A stretch of 47,873 nt of DNA from Candidatus Photodesmus blepharonis (GTDB lineage: Bacteria > Pseudomonadota > Gammaproteobacteria > Enterobacterales > Vibrionaceae), in contig NZ_JGVK01000029.1 of NCBI RefSeq assembly GCF_000731795.2, forward strand, positions 1 through 47,873, in the 5' to 3' direction. The notes beneath the pieces are model-generated. The model did no database searches, was not told the DNA's origin, and was given only the letters and a program-made list of their open reading frames with translations. This document shows, piece after piece, positions 10,270-17,821 of the stretch. A program made the position numbers and the translations under genes. Within the stretch, counting starts at the first letter, position 1; every line of letters begins with the position of its first letter.

Positions 10270-10971
10270 TTATGATTTACTCACTTCCAGCACATCGGAA
10301 AGTCGAATTGGAGATTCGAAACCAGCCAAATTGAGCAATACACTGCCTTTACCGAGCAACACACTGTTAACATTTGCATACGTCAATACGTTAAATTCCT
10401 TGCTCTCTCCATTAAACAAACCTGAAGCTCTTACCCTATACTTACCTGCAGGCAACGGAGTGCCATTTTCATCTTTGCCATCCCATTCAATACGACTAGC
10501 ACCCGCAGGTTTAGATCCTATTTCCAGTGTACGTACCAATTTCCCTGCTTTATCTTCAATTCGAACAAACAAGTTATCTAAAGCTTGAGGAAGCTGAACC
10601 ATTGCTACCATCCCTTCACCATCTTGCTTTGTACCTACCATGCTTTCCACTAATACATTACGACCTACTAATGAAGAAGCCTGTAAGGCTTGATTAGATG
10701 TCATTGATACGTTCAATTTTTCAAATTGAGAGTTCATTCTACCAATGCCATCAACGGTTGCAAACGAGGCCATTTGCGCAATCATCTGATCATTGCTAAC
10801 TGGCTTAAATGGATCTTGCTGAGCGAGTTGCTTGGTAAGCAATGAAAAGAAATCTTCCTGTTTAAGTTCCTGCTTAGTTGTTGCTTCATTAAGATTTTTC
10901 TTCTCTTGCAAACTCTTAAGTTGCTCAATGTAGGAGAAACCAATTTGACTAATGCTATCAAATTCAGCCAT
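10270..10971 (-). CDS. flgD: Flagellar hook cap / scaffolding protein FlgD
   Basis: FlgD caps the growing hook and directs FlgE polymerisation, then is replaced by FlgK. From ATG 10971 the protein has 233 residues starting MAEFDSISQIG. The GGGGTGG just upstream acts as ribosome-binding site; the earlier TTG at 10983 is judged not to be the start. The conserved N-terminal export and capping region has LKQEDFFSLLTKQLAQQDPF and NDQMIAQMASFATVDGI. The C-terminal part holds the FlgD Ig-like fold with WDGKDENGTPLPAGKYRVRA. It lies in the normal place between flgC and flgE. Confidence 0.95.
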   Translation of the reverse strand: MAEFDSISQIGFSYIEQLKSLQEKKNLNEATTKQELKQEDFFSLLTKQLAQQDPFKPVSNDQMIAQMASFATVDGIGRMNSQFEKLNVSMTSNQALQASSLVGRNVLVESMVGTKQDGEGMVAMVQLPQALDNLFVRIEDKAGKLVRTLEIGSKPAGASRIEWDGKDENGTPLPAGKYRVRASGLFNGESKEFNVLTYANVNSVLLGKGSVLLNLAGFESPIRLSDVLEVSKS

Positions 10972-10988
10972 ATGCCACCCCAAAATAC

Positions 10989-11402
10989 TTATTTACCCAT
11001 CTGCAACGTACGCAGAAGCATTTGTTTACTTGAATCTGCTACTTGCACATTTGTTTGATATGAACGAGAAGCAGAAATCATATTTGCCATTTCTTCTACC
11101 ATATTGACGTTAGGTCTATAAATATAACCTTCGGAGTTTGCAAGTGGATGATTAGGGTTATACTCCACATTAAGAGGCTTATTACTCTCAACAACACCTA
11201 ACACTTTAACCAGCATGCTGTGCGAATTGTGACGTGCTCGACTCAATTCAACACCAAACACAGGATGACGCGCCCTGTAAGTGTCTATAGCTGAGCTGGA
11301 AACACTATCTGCGTTCGCTAAATTGCTTGAAGTGGTATTCAAACGAATAGATTCAGCTCGCATAGCTGAAGCAACTACATCAAATACATTGAATAAACTC
11401 AT
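10989..11402 (-). CDS. flgC: Flagellar proximal rod protein FlgC
   Basis: FlgC is a small proximal rod component. Its 137 residues are the usual length. The N-terminal motif MRAESIRLNTTSSNLANADS and the C-terminal NVNMVEEMANMISASRSYQT plus MLLRTLQMGK end are characteristic. The start ATG lies five bases after the flgB stop, so the two are almost certainly translated from one message. No anomaly is seen. Confidence 0.95.
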   Translation of the reverse strand: MSLFNVFDVVASAMRAESIRLNTTSSNLANADSVSSSAIDTYRARHPVFGVELSRARHNSHSMLVKVLGVVESNKPLNVEYNPNHPLANSEGYIYRPNVNMVEEMANMISASRSYQTNVQVADSSKQMLLRTLQMGK

Positions 11403-11407
11403 CTGAA

Positions 11408-11803
11408 CTATTCTCCTTTAATTGCCTTTAGTAAGTTTTTAAATTTACTGCCTAAAAAATCTAGCGAAGCTTGATGTCTGATTTGATTTTGCATGAACAG
11501 ATTGCGTTCTAAATCCACATCTACTGTATTGCCATCACCTGTGTCAGGTTGATTAGGAATACGATAAAGGTGCTGCTCCAGTACAGTGCTTGAGGAAAAA
11601 AGATGCCGACTATCTGTCCGACTAAGACTTACATTTTTTCCAGACTCTACCATTGATAAAGCTTTTTGAAAATCCATGCCTTGTGCTTTAAATCCAGGTG
11701 TATTTGCCTGTGCGATATTATTTGAGATTAGCTCAGTATTACGTTCACGTATACCTATCGTATACTGATGAATCCCCAAAGCTTTATTGAAAGAAATAGC
11801 CAC
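11408..11803 (-). CDS. flgB: Flagellar proximal rod protein FlgB (GTG start)
   Basis: FlgB is the first proximal rod component and the first gene of the flgBCDEFGHIJ operon. The 131-residue protein has LISNNIAQANTPGFKAQGMD near the N-terminus and the DGNTVDVDLERNLFMQNQIR motif near the C-terminus, both typical of FlgB. The start is GTG at 11803, preceded by a GAGG block. A sigma-54 -24/-12 promoter lies about 65 bases upstream (11868-11882), giving a leader of about 53 bases. The upstream neighbour, cheR, is a pseudogene, but this promoter is separate from it and intact. Confidence 0.94.
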   Translation of the reverse strand: MAISFNKALGIHQYTIGIRERNTELISNNIAQANTPGFKAQGMDFQKALSMVESGKNVSLSRTDSRHLFSSSTVLEQHLYRIPNQPDTGDGNTVDVDLERNLFMQNQIRHQASLDFLGSKFKNLLKAIKGE

Positions 11804-11867
11804 TCTCGCCTCAAAATGAAAAAACGGGTGCAGTTTTGCACTATTTTTAAAAGTATCGAAGAAAACT

Positions 11868-11882
11868 GCAATTATCAGACCA
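11868..11882 (-). promoter_or_regulatory. Sigma-54 (RpoN) promoter of the flgB operon
   Basis: On the minus strand the site reads TGGTCTGATAATTGC followed by A. GG and GC are separated by ten bases, and the -12 TTGCA block is perfect. The predicted start is near 11856. It lies between the end of the cheR remnant (11905) and the flgB GTG (11803). Sigma-54 control of this operon is established in Vibrio. Confidence 0.7.
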
Positions 11883-11904
11883 TGTTGTTAAACAACAGTT
11901 ATGA

Positions 11905-12743
11905 TCAACTAGAAAACCATTTAAGTTTATAAATAATTCCAGGATTACAATGAATCATTTTAAAACGATCACTTAAACCAAGTAAAGATTCTGACGCTCC
12001 AAGAAAAAGATATCCACTAGAATTGAGACTACCTGCTATCTTTCTTAAATATTCAAGATTTCATGTCAATCGAAAAACAAATGAGAACATCACGACAAAA
12101 CACAACATCAAATTTACCAAGTAGCTTGTAGCTTTCCACTAAATTTTGAGAACGAAAGCTAACTAAATGCTTGATATTATCTTTAACTTTCACACGATCA
12201 TTACCAATATCTAAAAAATTCCGGCAACGTCCAGGGGAAAGATCGCTTCCAATCGCTGGACGATCATAAATACCCGTGCGACACAAATCTAGCATACCCT
12301 CAGAAATATCAGTTGCAGTAATCGAAACTTTTGGCAACATTCCAGGATCACATCACTGAGTTTCCACTATCGTCATCACCATAGAATATGGTTCTCTACC
12401 TAATGAACTTGCTGCAGACTAAATTTAAATTGGTTGTCTACAAGAAGCTGTTTCTGGTAATAGATTACCGGATAAAACAAATGGACAAGCATCTCTAAAG
12501 CATAGCGTTTCATTAATTGTCATGGCATCTACAGCGGTACGCAAATCATGATTCCAAGCTACTATGATATCCCGAGATAAAGAATCTGCATTAAACTTTT
12601 TTATCAAAGGATACAATCGACTTTTTAGCAAACACGCCTCCCATCCACTAAGACAATACCATACTGGGATTCCAAAAAGGCTTAAAATCATGATATTCTT
12701 GGTCACCTATTTCAACCGATCTTACAATATCTCTTTTAATCAT
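11905..12743 (-). pseudogene. cheR: Degraded chemotaxis methyltransferase CheR
   Basis: In intact form CheR methylates glutamates of chemoreceptors using S-adenosylmethionine. Pieces of CheR can be read in order. The N-terminus GDQEYHDF follows an ATG at 12743, which overlaps the cheV stop as ATGA. After a frame change come LKSRLYPLIKKFNADSLS and AVDAMTINETLCFRDACPF. Then come SAASSLGREPYSMVMTIVE, SITATDISEGMLDLCRTGIY, GKFDVVFCRDVLICFS and finally GYLFLGASESLLGLSDRFKM. The coding frame is broken by at least one frameshift near 12650-12690, by in-frame stops at 12425-12427, 12419-12421 and 12353-12355, and by a one-base frameshift near 12057. The expected tryptophan after PIKI is now TAG. The position after cheV is the normal Vibrio place for the main cheR. 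The gene cannot make a functional product. Confidence 0.9.
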
Positions 12744-13663
12744 ATTATCGCAGTTTTCACTGCGTTACCAAGTTCATTGGGGTCGAACTTAGAGATGAAC
12801 GAATTCGCACCAACTCTTTCTACCATTGCTTGATTAAAAACACCACTAAGTGAAGAATGAAGAATTACATACAATTTCTTTAAGTTAGGGTTTCGGCGTA
12901 TTTCTGCCGTCAATGTGTAACCATCCATACTCGGCATTTCAATATCTGAAATCACTAAAGAAATTTGATCGTATATATCACCTTTAGATGCCATTTCTAA
13001 AAGTTTTTCATACGCTTCTTTGCCGTCTTTAGCCACAATAGTTTCGAAACCAATAGATACAATTGCACGTTCTACCTGTCTCCTTGCTACTGCAGAATCA
13101 TCAGCGATCAAAACACGACGCACTATTGTTTTTTTAGACTCAGCTTGAGTAATTGCTTTGCCAATCAAGACATCCATTGTTTCATCACTTGGAGATATTT
13201 CAGCTAAAATTTTTTCTACGTCAAGAATTTCTATCAATTCATCATCAATATTAGTAACGGCTGTCAAATAACTTTCCTTCCCTGCACCGTCTGGTGGAGA
13301 AAGAATTGCTTCCCAATGCATGTTAATAATACGCTCAACTGAGCTAACTAAAAAAGCTTGAATACTACGGTTAAACTCAGCAATAACAACAAAACACTTA
13401 TCTACATTAGTTGTTGGCTTTCCACCAATTGCTAAATTTAAGTCAACAACAGAAACAGTGTAACCACGAACATAAGCAATTCCTCTAATTAATCGATGTA
13501 AATTTGGCATTAGTGTAAGCTTAGGACACTGAAGCACTTCCTTTACTTTAAATACATTGATTCCATAACGTTGCGGACCCATGAGACGAAAAGTTAATAA
13601 CTCTAATCGATTTTGACCAACAAGCTGCGTACGTTGATTCACTGAATCAAGAATACCAGTCAT
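12740..13663 (-). CDS. cheV: Chemotaxis coupling protein CheV (CheW-REC)
   Basis: CheV couples chemoreceptors to the CheA kinase and carries a phosphorylatable receiver domain linked to adaptation. The 307-residue protein has a CheW-like domain (about residues 15-165, with FRLMGPQRYGINVFKVKEV and IRGIAYVRGYTVSVVDL) and a response-regulator receiver domain (about 182-307). The receiver keeps the acidic pair Asp188-Asp189 (LIADDS), the phospho-acceptor Asp240 (VISDIEMPSMDG) and a C-terminal lysine in FISKFDP. The stop overlaps the start of the cheR pseudogene by four bases, a relic of translational coupling. A TATAAT -10-like hexamer lies at 13706-13711. The CheV frame is fully intact, in contrast with cheR. 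Confidence 0.94.
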   Translation of the reverse strand: MTGILDSVNQRTQLVGQNRLELLTFRLMGPQRYGINVFKVKEVLQCPKLTLMPNLHRLIRGIAYVRGYTVSVVDLNLAIGGKPTTNVDKCFVVIAEFNRSIQAFLVSSVERIINMHWEAILSPPDGAGKESYLTAVTNIDDELIEILDVEKILAEISPSDETMDVLIGKAITQAESKKTIVRRVLIADDSAVARRQVERAIVSIGFETIVAKDGKEAYEKLLEMASKGDIYDQISLVISDIEMPSMDGYTLTAEIRRNPNLKKLYVILHSSLSGVFNQAMVERVGANSFISKFDPNELGNAVKTAII

Positions 13664-13705
13664 AAATTTATCTCCATATCAAACCCTGTTCAAAAGTGCT
13701 AACCT

Positions 13706-13711
13706 ATTATA
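13706..13711 (-). promoter_or_regulatory. Possible -10 box of cheV
   Basis: A perfect TATAAT reads toward cheV in the 73-base gap between the divergent cheV and flgA genes. No convincing -35 box lies 16-18 bases upstream, so this is a weak call. Confidence 0.3.
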
Positions 13712-13736
13712 TCTATTGTGAGAGAAGAGAAAAAGA

Positions 13737-14483
13737 ATGATATATTCTAAATCATGTTGGCATTCCGTCACCATAATTAAGTGTAGAACTTTATATAAAT
13801 ATATATATCTGTATCTTAGTTTTTTGTTGCTTTTCTTAAATTTTTTTGCACATTCTGCAACGAATGAACAAATACAAGCAATTCAACAAGCTGCAGAAAA
13901 CTATGTCATTAATCACATTGAAAGATCAAAAAAAGGAAAACTAGATGCTAAAGCAGCAAGTCTAGATCCTCGTATCTTCGCTACGGATTGCCCTTCTCCA
14001 TTAAGTGTTTATTCTCCTCCGCTCCATACTTCATCTAATAATGTTACTGTACTTGTACAGTGTAAAGAAGATAATTGGAAAGCTTACATTCCCGTCCGTA
14101 TTATATCCTATACGCCTAAAATTATAGCAACTAAACTTTTATACCGAGGACACATTATTTCTTCTAAAGATGTAAGGATAAGTATGGTAAACTTACATCG
14201 TTTTCAGCAACGAGGATTTTCCTCATTAAATATGGTAATCGGAGCAAAGATAAAAAGAAATTTGTATAAAGGAAATATTATCGAGCTAAAGGATATATGT
14301 GTTGTATGCCGTAATCAGAAAATTACAATAAAAGTTGTAAAAAAGAATATAACTATCACGGTTAATGGAATAGCTATCGCTGATGGAGTAATCGATGAGC
14401 AAGTCAAAGTAAAAAACACGAAGTCCAATCGCATCATAGAAGGGATAGTAACCGGAGTTAAAGAAGTCACTGTTCGCCTGTGA
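13737..14483 (+). CDS. flgA: Flagellar P-ring assembly chaperone FlgA
   Basis: FlgA is a periplasmic chaperone for FlgI during P-ring assembly. The 248-residue protein has a hydrophobic N-terminal signal (about residues 22-41, IYLYLSFLLLFLNFFAHSA). The mature part carries an SAF-type domain with LLYRGHIISSKDVRISMV and IGAKIKRNLYKGNIIELKDI. The C-terminal VNGIAIADGVIDEQVKVKN and IIEGIVTGVKEVTV are typical FlgA. The N-terminus before the hydrophobic stretch is longer and more basic than usual, so the true start may be downstream. It is divergent from cheV, as in Vibrio. Confidence 0.92.
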   Translation: MIYSKSCWHSVTIIKCRTLYKYIYLYLSFLLLFLNFFAHSATNEQIQAIQQAAENYVINHIERSKKGKLDAKAASLDPRIFATDCPSPLSVYSPPLHTSSNNVTVLVQCKEDNWKAYIPVRIISYTPKIIATKLLYRGHIISSKDVRISMVNLHRFQQRGFSSLNMVIGAKIKRNLYKGNIIELKDICVVCRNQKITIKVVKKNITITVNGIAIADGVIDEQVKVKNTKSNRIIEGIVTGVKEVTVRL

Positions 14484-14522
14484 AGCTTGTTATAAAATAT
14501 TTACTTTTTTCTAAAAATCTAC

Positions 14523-14558
14523 CAGTTATAGAAATTACTAAAGTAATTTCTATAACTG
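14523..14558. repeat. Perfect 16-bp inverted repeat between flgA and flgM
   Basis: CAGTTATAGAAATTAC (14523-14538) and its exact reverse complement (14543-14558) are separated by TAAA. In RNA this would be a strong hairpin after flgA, but no T-run follows. The TAAA loop is also the -35 element of the sigma-28 promoter of flgM, so the repeat and the promoter overlap. Confidence 0.8.
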
Positions 14559-14565
14559 TCGATAG
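14539..14565 (+). promoter_or_regulatory. FliA (sigma-28) promoter of flgMN
   Basis: TAAA (14539-14542), a spacer of exactly 15 bases, then GTCGATAG (14558-14565). The consensus is TAAA-N15-GCCGATAA, so the -35 is perfect and six of eight -10 bases match. It is 35 bases before the flgM ATG. In Vibrio cholerae flgMN belongs to the FliA-dependent class. Confidence 0.75.
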
Positions 14566-14600
14566 CGATCACGTCTATCTTCATTTTTGAAAGGCACAGT

Positions 14601-14906
14601 ATGACAGGTGTAGATAATATACGCTCGGGGCATGTTGTAGCATCTTCAACGCTTAACTCTGAAAGCAGTGTGTGTATTTCTGCGAAAAAGAATGAGCTTG
14701 CAGATACCGACAACAGTATGGTTTCTCTCAGTCAACAAAGTAAGGATATTGATGAAATAAGCAATAAAATAGCAATATTGCCCACTTTTGATACTGTTAA
14801 AGTAAAAGAAATCAAGAAAGCAATTAACAATGGTTCATACACTGTTGACTCAGAAAAACTTGCAGATAATATGATTAAATTCGAAAAAGAACTTGGTGGG
14901 TTATAA
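14601..14906 (+). CDS. flgM: Anti-sigma-28 factor FlgM
   Basis: FlgM binds FliA and holds it inactive until the hook is finished and FlgM is exported (in Vibrio through the sheathed flagellum). The 101-residue acidic protein has a disordered N-terminal half and the conserved C-terminal sigma-binding helices, VKEIKKAINNGSYTVDSEKL followed by ADNMIKFEKELGGL. GAAAGG lies just before the ATG. It is preceded by a sigma-28 promoter, giving the usual feedback loop, and followed four bases later by flgN. Confidence 0.92.
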   Translation: MTGVDNIRSGHVVASSTLNSESSVCISAKKNELADTDNSMVSLSQQSKDIDEISNKIAILPTFDTVKVKEIKKAINNGSYTVDSEKLADNMIKFEKELGGL

Positions 14907-14910
14907 AGTA

Positions 14911-15336
14911 ATGGAAACATTGTTTAGCTTACTCGAATTTCAACTAAAAAACGCGGATAAGCTCTCCGACCTCTTAACAAAAGAAAAGCTAGCAGTAGCA
15001 TATCGTATTTCCAACGATATCGAACAACTTGCCAAAGAAAAAATCACTCTAATCAATCAACTAAAGAAAACTGACAATCGCATTGGTGCTCATCCAGATA
15101 TTCTTACTCTAACAGAAGATAAGTATCTCAAGGGTATTGTTGAAAGGATACGTACAATCATTCACGACTGTAAACAAGCCAACCTCATAAATGGCGAAGC
15201 ACTAAATCGTACTAAATTAAGCTTTAATAGATTAAATAGTCTGATACAACAAGAACAAAGTAACACCGGAATAACTTATAATTCAATTGGTCAAAAAAAC
15301 TCACGGCCTACGCTGGGCACTAATATTAAAGCCTAA
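14911..15336 (+). CDS. flgN: Flagellar export chaperone FlgN
   Basis: FlgN is the cytoplasmic chaperone for the junction proteins FlgK and FlgL. The ATG at 14911 gives a 141-residue, largely helical protein beginning METLFSLLEFQLKNADKL. Upstream TTG and GTG codons lie inside flgM and are rejected. Helical segments include LAKEKITLINQLKKTD and IIHDCKQANLINGEALNRTK, which fit the FlgN fold. It ends head-to-head with flgP, and the two stop codons overlap on opposite strands. The call rests on context and weak family resemblance. Confidence 0.88.
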   Translation: METLFSLLEFQLKNADKLSDLLTKEKLAVAYRISNDIEQLAKEKITLINQLKKTDNRIGAHPDILTLTEDKYLKGIVERIRTIIHDCKQANLINGEALNRTKLSFNRLNSLIQQEQSNTGITYNSIGQKNSRPTLGTNIKA

Positions 15337-15767
15337 AAAAAAGTCTTATTCTCAGCGTTACTCGGCACTTTTTGAGGTGCGCGGTAGTTGCGTAGTTTAC
15401 TCATTCTTCTTGTATCTAAACGGAGCTCTGTTACATAAGTATCTCCAACTTTGTAACTTCTTGCAACTTCAGCCCCTTTGACCACCCCGTCCACATTACC
15501 AGCAGTAACTTCTATTCCCAAGCTTTGATCTTCCAAAGATATACTACCACTGACTCTAACTCCATAAATTTGTTCAGCAAGCTCTCGATAAGCATCAATT
15601 TTCGATGCACGCATCGCACGTACTTGCTTCTCTGCATAATTTTTCCCATTTTGCTCACTGATATTAGCGTAACCAACAGCTACAAACCAATCATCCCGGC
15701 GTATATTAGATAATGGTTGACAACTGACCAGAGTTGATACAACAAAAAATACAATCCATTTATTCAC
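15333..15767 (-). CDS. flgP: Outer-membrane flagellar lipoprotein FlgP
   Basis: FlgP forms an outer-membrane-associated ring of the sheathed Vibrio flagellum and is needed for motility. The 144-residue LPP20-family protein starts at GTG 15767 with a lipoprotein signal peptide (lipobox LVSC). It contains DDWFVAVGYANISEQNG, AMRASKIDAYRELAEQIYGV and SYKVGDTYVTELRLDTRRMS, strongly conserved in FlgP. The gene lies 17 bases after flgO and is co-directional with it. Its TAG stop overlaps the flgN TAA on the other strand. Confidence 0.93.
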   Translation of the reverse strand: MNKWIVFFVVSTLVSCQPLSNIRRDDWFVAVGYANISEQNGKNYAEKQVRAMRASKIDAYRELAEQIYGVRVSGSISLEDQSLGIEVTAGNVDGVVKGAEVARSYKVGDTYVTELRLDTRRMSKLRNYRAPQKVPSNAENKTFF

Positions 15768-15784
15768 TGCAAAACCTATTCTAC

Positions 15785-16420
15785 CTATGGCCGTAAAATT
15801 ATAGTATATGGTTGATTTATTATGGAATCTGAGCGCATCAAAATACCGTTTTGCTCGCTAATAGAATTTAGCGTATCTAGGTCTCGACCAATACGATCCG
15901 CTGGCAAAAAACCTTGCGCAGAAGCAACGACTACACGAGATTGCATCTCAATTATACGAGCGTTCACTAATACGCCTCCTTCCTGACGCATCATGGTTCC
16001 TGTTAGGATATACTGAATTTCCTGTTCTTTCTCTAGCTTTTTCCAATCTCGGCTGAAAGCAAATTCACCTTGACGAGTTACTTGGATTGAGCCTGTTGTC
16101 TTGAAATCAATTACTCTAAACCCATGTCTTTGAAATTGATAAATAAAACCTTCTGAAACTGCGTTACCGAGCCAGTTTGTCGTATCCATACTCTGTAAAT
16201 CAACAAATGAAACTATTGCAATAGGTGTTTGTGAGGAGACTCGCGTATTTGACATTATCAAATCTTCAGTCATACTTTCAACGAAAAAATTTAATGTATG
16301 ACGCGGACTTTTCATCAATACAAACTGAGAACCAGAATAAGGTTCTTTTCCATTATAAATTGGAGCATAAGCACAAGCAGCCAGAAATATTATCGATATC
16401 AGCAGTAACCATTTTTTCAT
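15785..16420 (-). CDS. flgO: Outer-membrane flagellar lipoprotein FlgO
   Basis: FlgO is a Vibrio-type outer-membrane protein needed for full motility and flagellar stability. The 211-residue protein has a lipoprotein signal (MKKWLLLISIIFLAAC, lipobox LAAC). The FlgO domain shows TPIAIVSFVDLQSMDTTNWL, GNAVSEGFIYQFQRHGFRVI and QYILTGTMMRQEGGVLVNAR. It is divergent from flgT and heads the flgOP pair. A weak -24/-12-like sequence at 16562-16576 on the minus strand could serve it but was not accepted. Confidence 0.93.
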   Translation of the reverse strand: MKKWLLLISIIFLAACAYAPIYNGKEPYSGSQFVLMKSPRHTLNFFVESMTEDLIMSNTRVSSQTPIAIVSFVDLQSMDTTNWLGNAVSEGFIYQFQRHGFRVIDFKTTGSIQVTRQGEFAFSRDWKKLEKEQEIQYILTGTMMRQEGGVLVNARIIEMQSRVVVASAQGFLPADRIGRDLDTLNSISEQNGILMRSDSIINQPYTIILRP

Positions 16421-16486
16421 TCTTTAATTATCTCCAGATAGCAGTAGGTACTCGAATGTTCAGTTATTCAATTTCATCACTAGATT

Positions 16487-16501
16487 TGGAACATTCCTTG
16501 C
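16487..16501 (+). promoter_or_regulatory. Sigma-54 (RpoN) promoter of flgT
   Basis: The sequence TGGAACATTCCTTGC has GG and GC separated by ten bases, and both the -24 TGG and -12 TTGC are intact. The predicted start is near 16513, about 70 bases before the flgT ATG at 16584. Confidence 0.65.
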
Positions 16502-16583
16502 CTACCAACTCTATTTTTTTAAGAAAAAAGTAATCCCTAATAAATTTGTAACGCAAAAATTGCGCCCAATTGGCCAACGTATA

Positions 16584-17705
16584 ATGAAAAAAAGTACACT
16601 ACTGTTTTTAACAATATTTTACATAAAATGCTCTTACGCGATATGGTACGAGGTTACTGGGGTAGCAACCATAGTTTCTTCTGAGGAAGTAGCACGTATT
16701 CATGCCTTAGAGGATGCCTTATTTAAGGTCGTTCAATTTTCTGGAGCAGATCTAGGAAGTATCAACAGGTTAAGGCCTTATCTCAAAAGTGACCAAAAGG
16801 AGTACCAATTTACAAATCATGAAGTCCGCTACATATCAGTACAACAACAAAAAATACAGAATAACATGATATCTATTGAAGCTCAAATTGATATTTATCC
16901 CTCGGCAACATCTTGCCATGTTGATCAATATAAAAAAACTTTCTTGCTAAACAAAATTAGTTTGGCCTTTCCAGAGCAAGCAGTTATTGGGAAAATTTAT
17001 AATATTGGTAACGATCTTACTCATATGCTCAACCATCAGTTAGATCAAGAATCGAAAAGTTTTTCATCTGTCGGTATAACAGACTACGAAATAAATAAAA
17101 ACTATCCGGAACGATTAAAAATGATCGCTCAAGATACTGGCGCTCAATACATCATTACTGGTAAAATTGTGGATCTGACTACGACAGTTAATAAAAAATT
17201 AATCACAAATGATATAATCCAACGTCAGTTCGCTATTGAAATGGAAATCTTCAATGGAAAAAGTGGTCGCAAGATATATAACCAGAATTATCGTGAAGTT
17301 GCTACATGGCCGTTTTCTCGTATCAGTAAAATAAATACCAAAAGCGCTCACTTCTGGAACTCTCATTATGGAAAAATGTTGATGCGAGTAGTTCGCAATA
17401 TAATGTTAGATCTGGAATCTCAAATATCTTGCAAAATTACTCTACCTGAAGTAGTAGCTAAGTTTAGAAGCACAGTAATAATCAATCTAGGACGCTTACA
17501 TGGTGTAAAAGAGGGAGATCGAGTACAACTTTGGCATATTGGATCATTCATTGATAGAAAAGGTTTAGCCAGGAATGTAGTAAATCAAAGTAAGATCACA
17601 CTTACAGTCTTTCGCGTTTATGACAATCAAGCTGAACTAAAAATTGATCAAGAAGATCTAGGAAGAAGTATACAAATTGGCGATCTGGTTCATAAACTGT
17701 CTTAG
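16584..17705 (+). CDS. flgT: Flagellar H-ring protein FlgT
   Basis: FlgT forms the H ring that surrounds the LP ring of the sodium-driven polar flagellum in Vibrio and is needed for assembly of MotX/MotY into the T ring. The ATG at 16584 gives a 373-residue protein with a signal peptide (KKSTLLFLTIFYIKCSYA). The N-terminal domain has WYEVTGVATIVSSEEVARIH, the middle domain AQDTGAQYIITGKIVDLT, and the C-terminal domain RLHGVKEGDRVQLWHIG. The TTG at 16560 would add eight residues without a signal-peptide advantage and is rejected. A sigma-54 element precedes it. Confidence 0.92.
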   Translation: MKKSTLLFLTIFYIKCSYAIWYEVTGVATIVSSEEVARIHALEDALFKVVQFSGADLGSINRLRPYLKSDQKEYQFTNHEVRYISVQQQKIQNNMISIEAQIDIYPSATSCHVDQYKKTFLLNKISLAFPEQAVIGKIYNIGNDLTHMLNHQLDQESKSFSSVGITDYEINKNYPERLKMIAQDTGAQYIITGKIVDLTTTVNKKLITNDIIQRQFAIEMEIFNGKSGRKIYNQNYREVATWPFSRISKINTKSAHFWNSHYGKMLMRVVRNIMLDLESQISCKITLPEVVAKFRSTVIINLGRLHGVKEGDRVQLWHIGSFIDRKGLARNVVNQSKITLTVFRVYDNQAELKIDQEDLGRSIQIGDLVHKLS

Positions 17706-17744
17706 TTGATTAGAAAAAACTGATGAATCTCATTATTTTTCTCT

Positions 17745-17821
17745 GCTCCCATGGCACAGTCGGATAGCGCACTCCCTTCCTAAGGGATAGGTCATAGGTT
17801 CGAATCCTATTGGGAGCGCCA
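17745..17821 (+). tRNA. tRNA-Arg (anticodon CCU)
   Basis: Acceptor GCTCCCA (17745-17751) pairs fully with TGGGAGC (17811-17817), then G and an encoded CCA ending at 17821. The T-arm ATAGG/CCTAT encloses TTCGAAT. The anticodon loop TTCCTAA has CCT at 17779-17781, which reads AGG. The anticodon stem has a C/T mismatch at its outer pair and the D stem appears to have an A/C mismatch. Confidence 0.93.

Noticed and set aside
12053..12340. Open frame of 95 codons as a small methyltransferase
   Set aside because: It is the middle part of the same broken CheR, bounded by a stop upstream and a frameshift downstream.
12425..12706. Open frame of 93 codons as a separate small gene
   Set aside because: Its peptide is the N-terminal part of CheR in a shifted frame and belongs to the cheR pseudogene.
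16441..16455. Second sigma-54-like sequence on the minus strand before flgO
   Set aside because: The -24 GG is CG and the leader would be only about nine bases.
16562..16576. Minus-strand sigma-54-like sequence for flgO (TGG then GC after ten bases)
   Set aside because: The -12 block reads GCGC instead of TTGC, and the sequence is part of a GGCCAATTGG palindrome at the flgT start; too weak.
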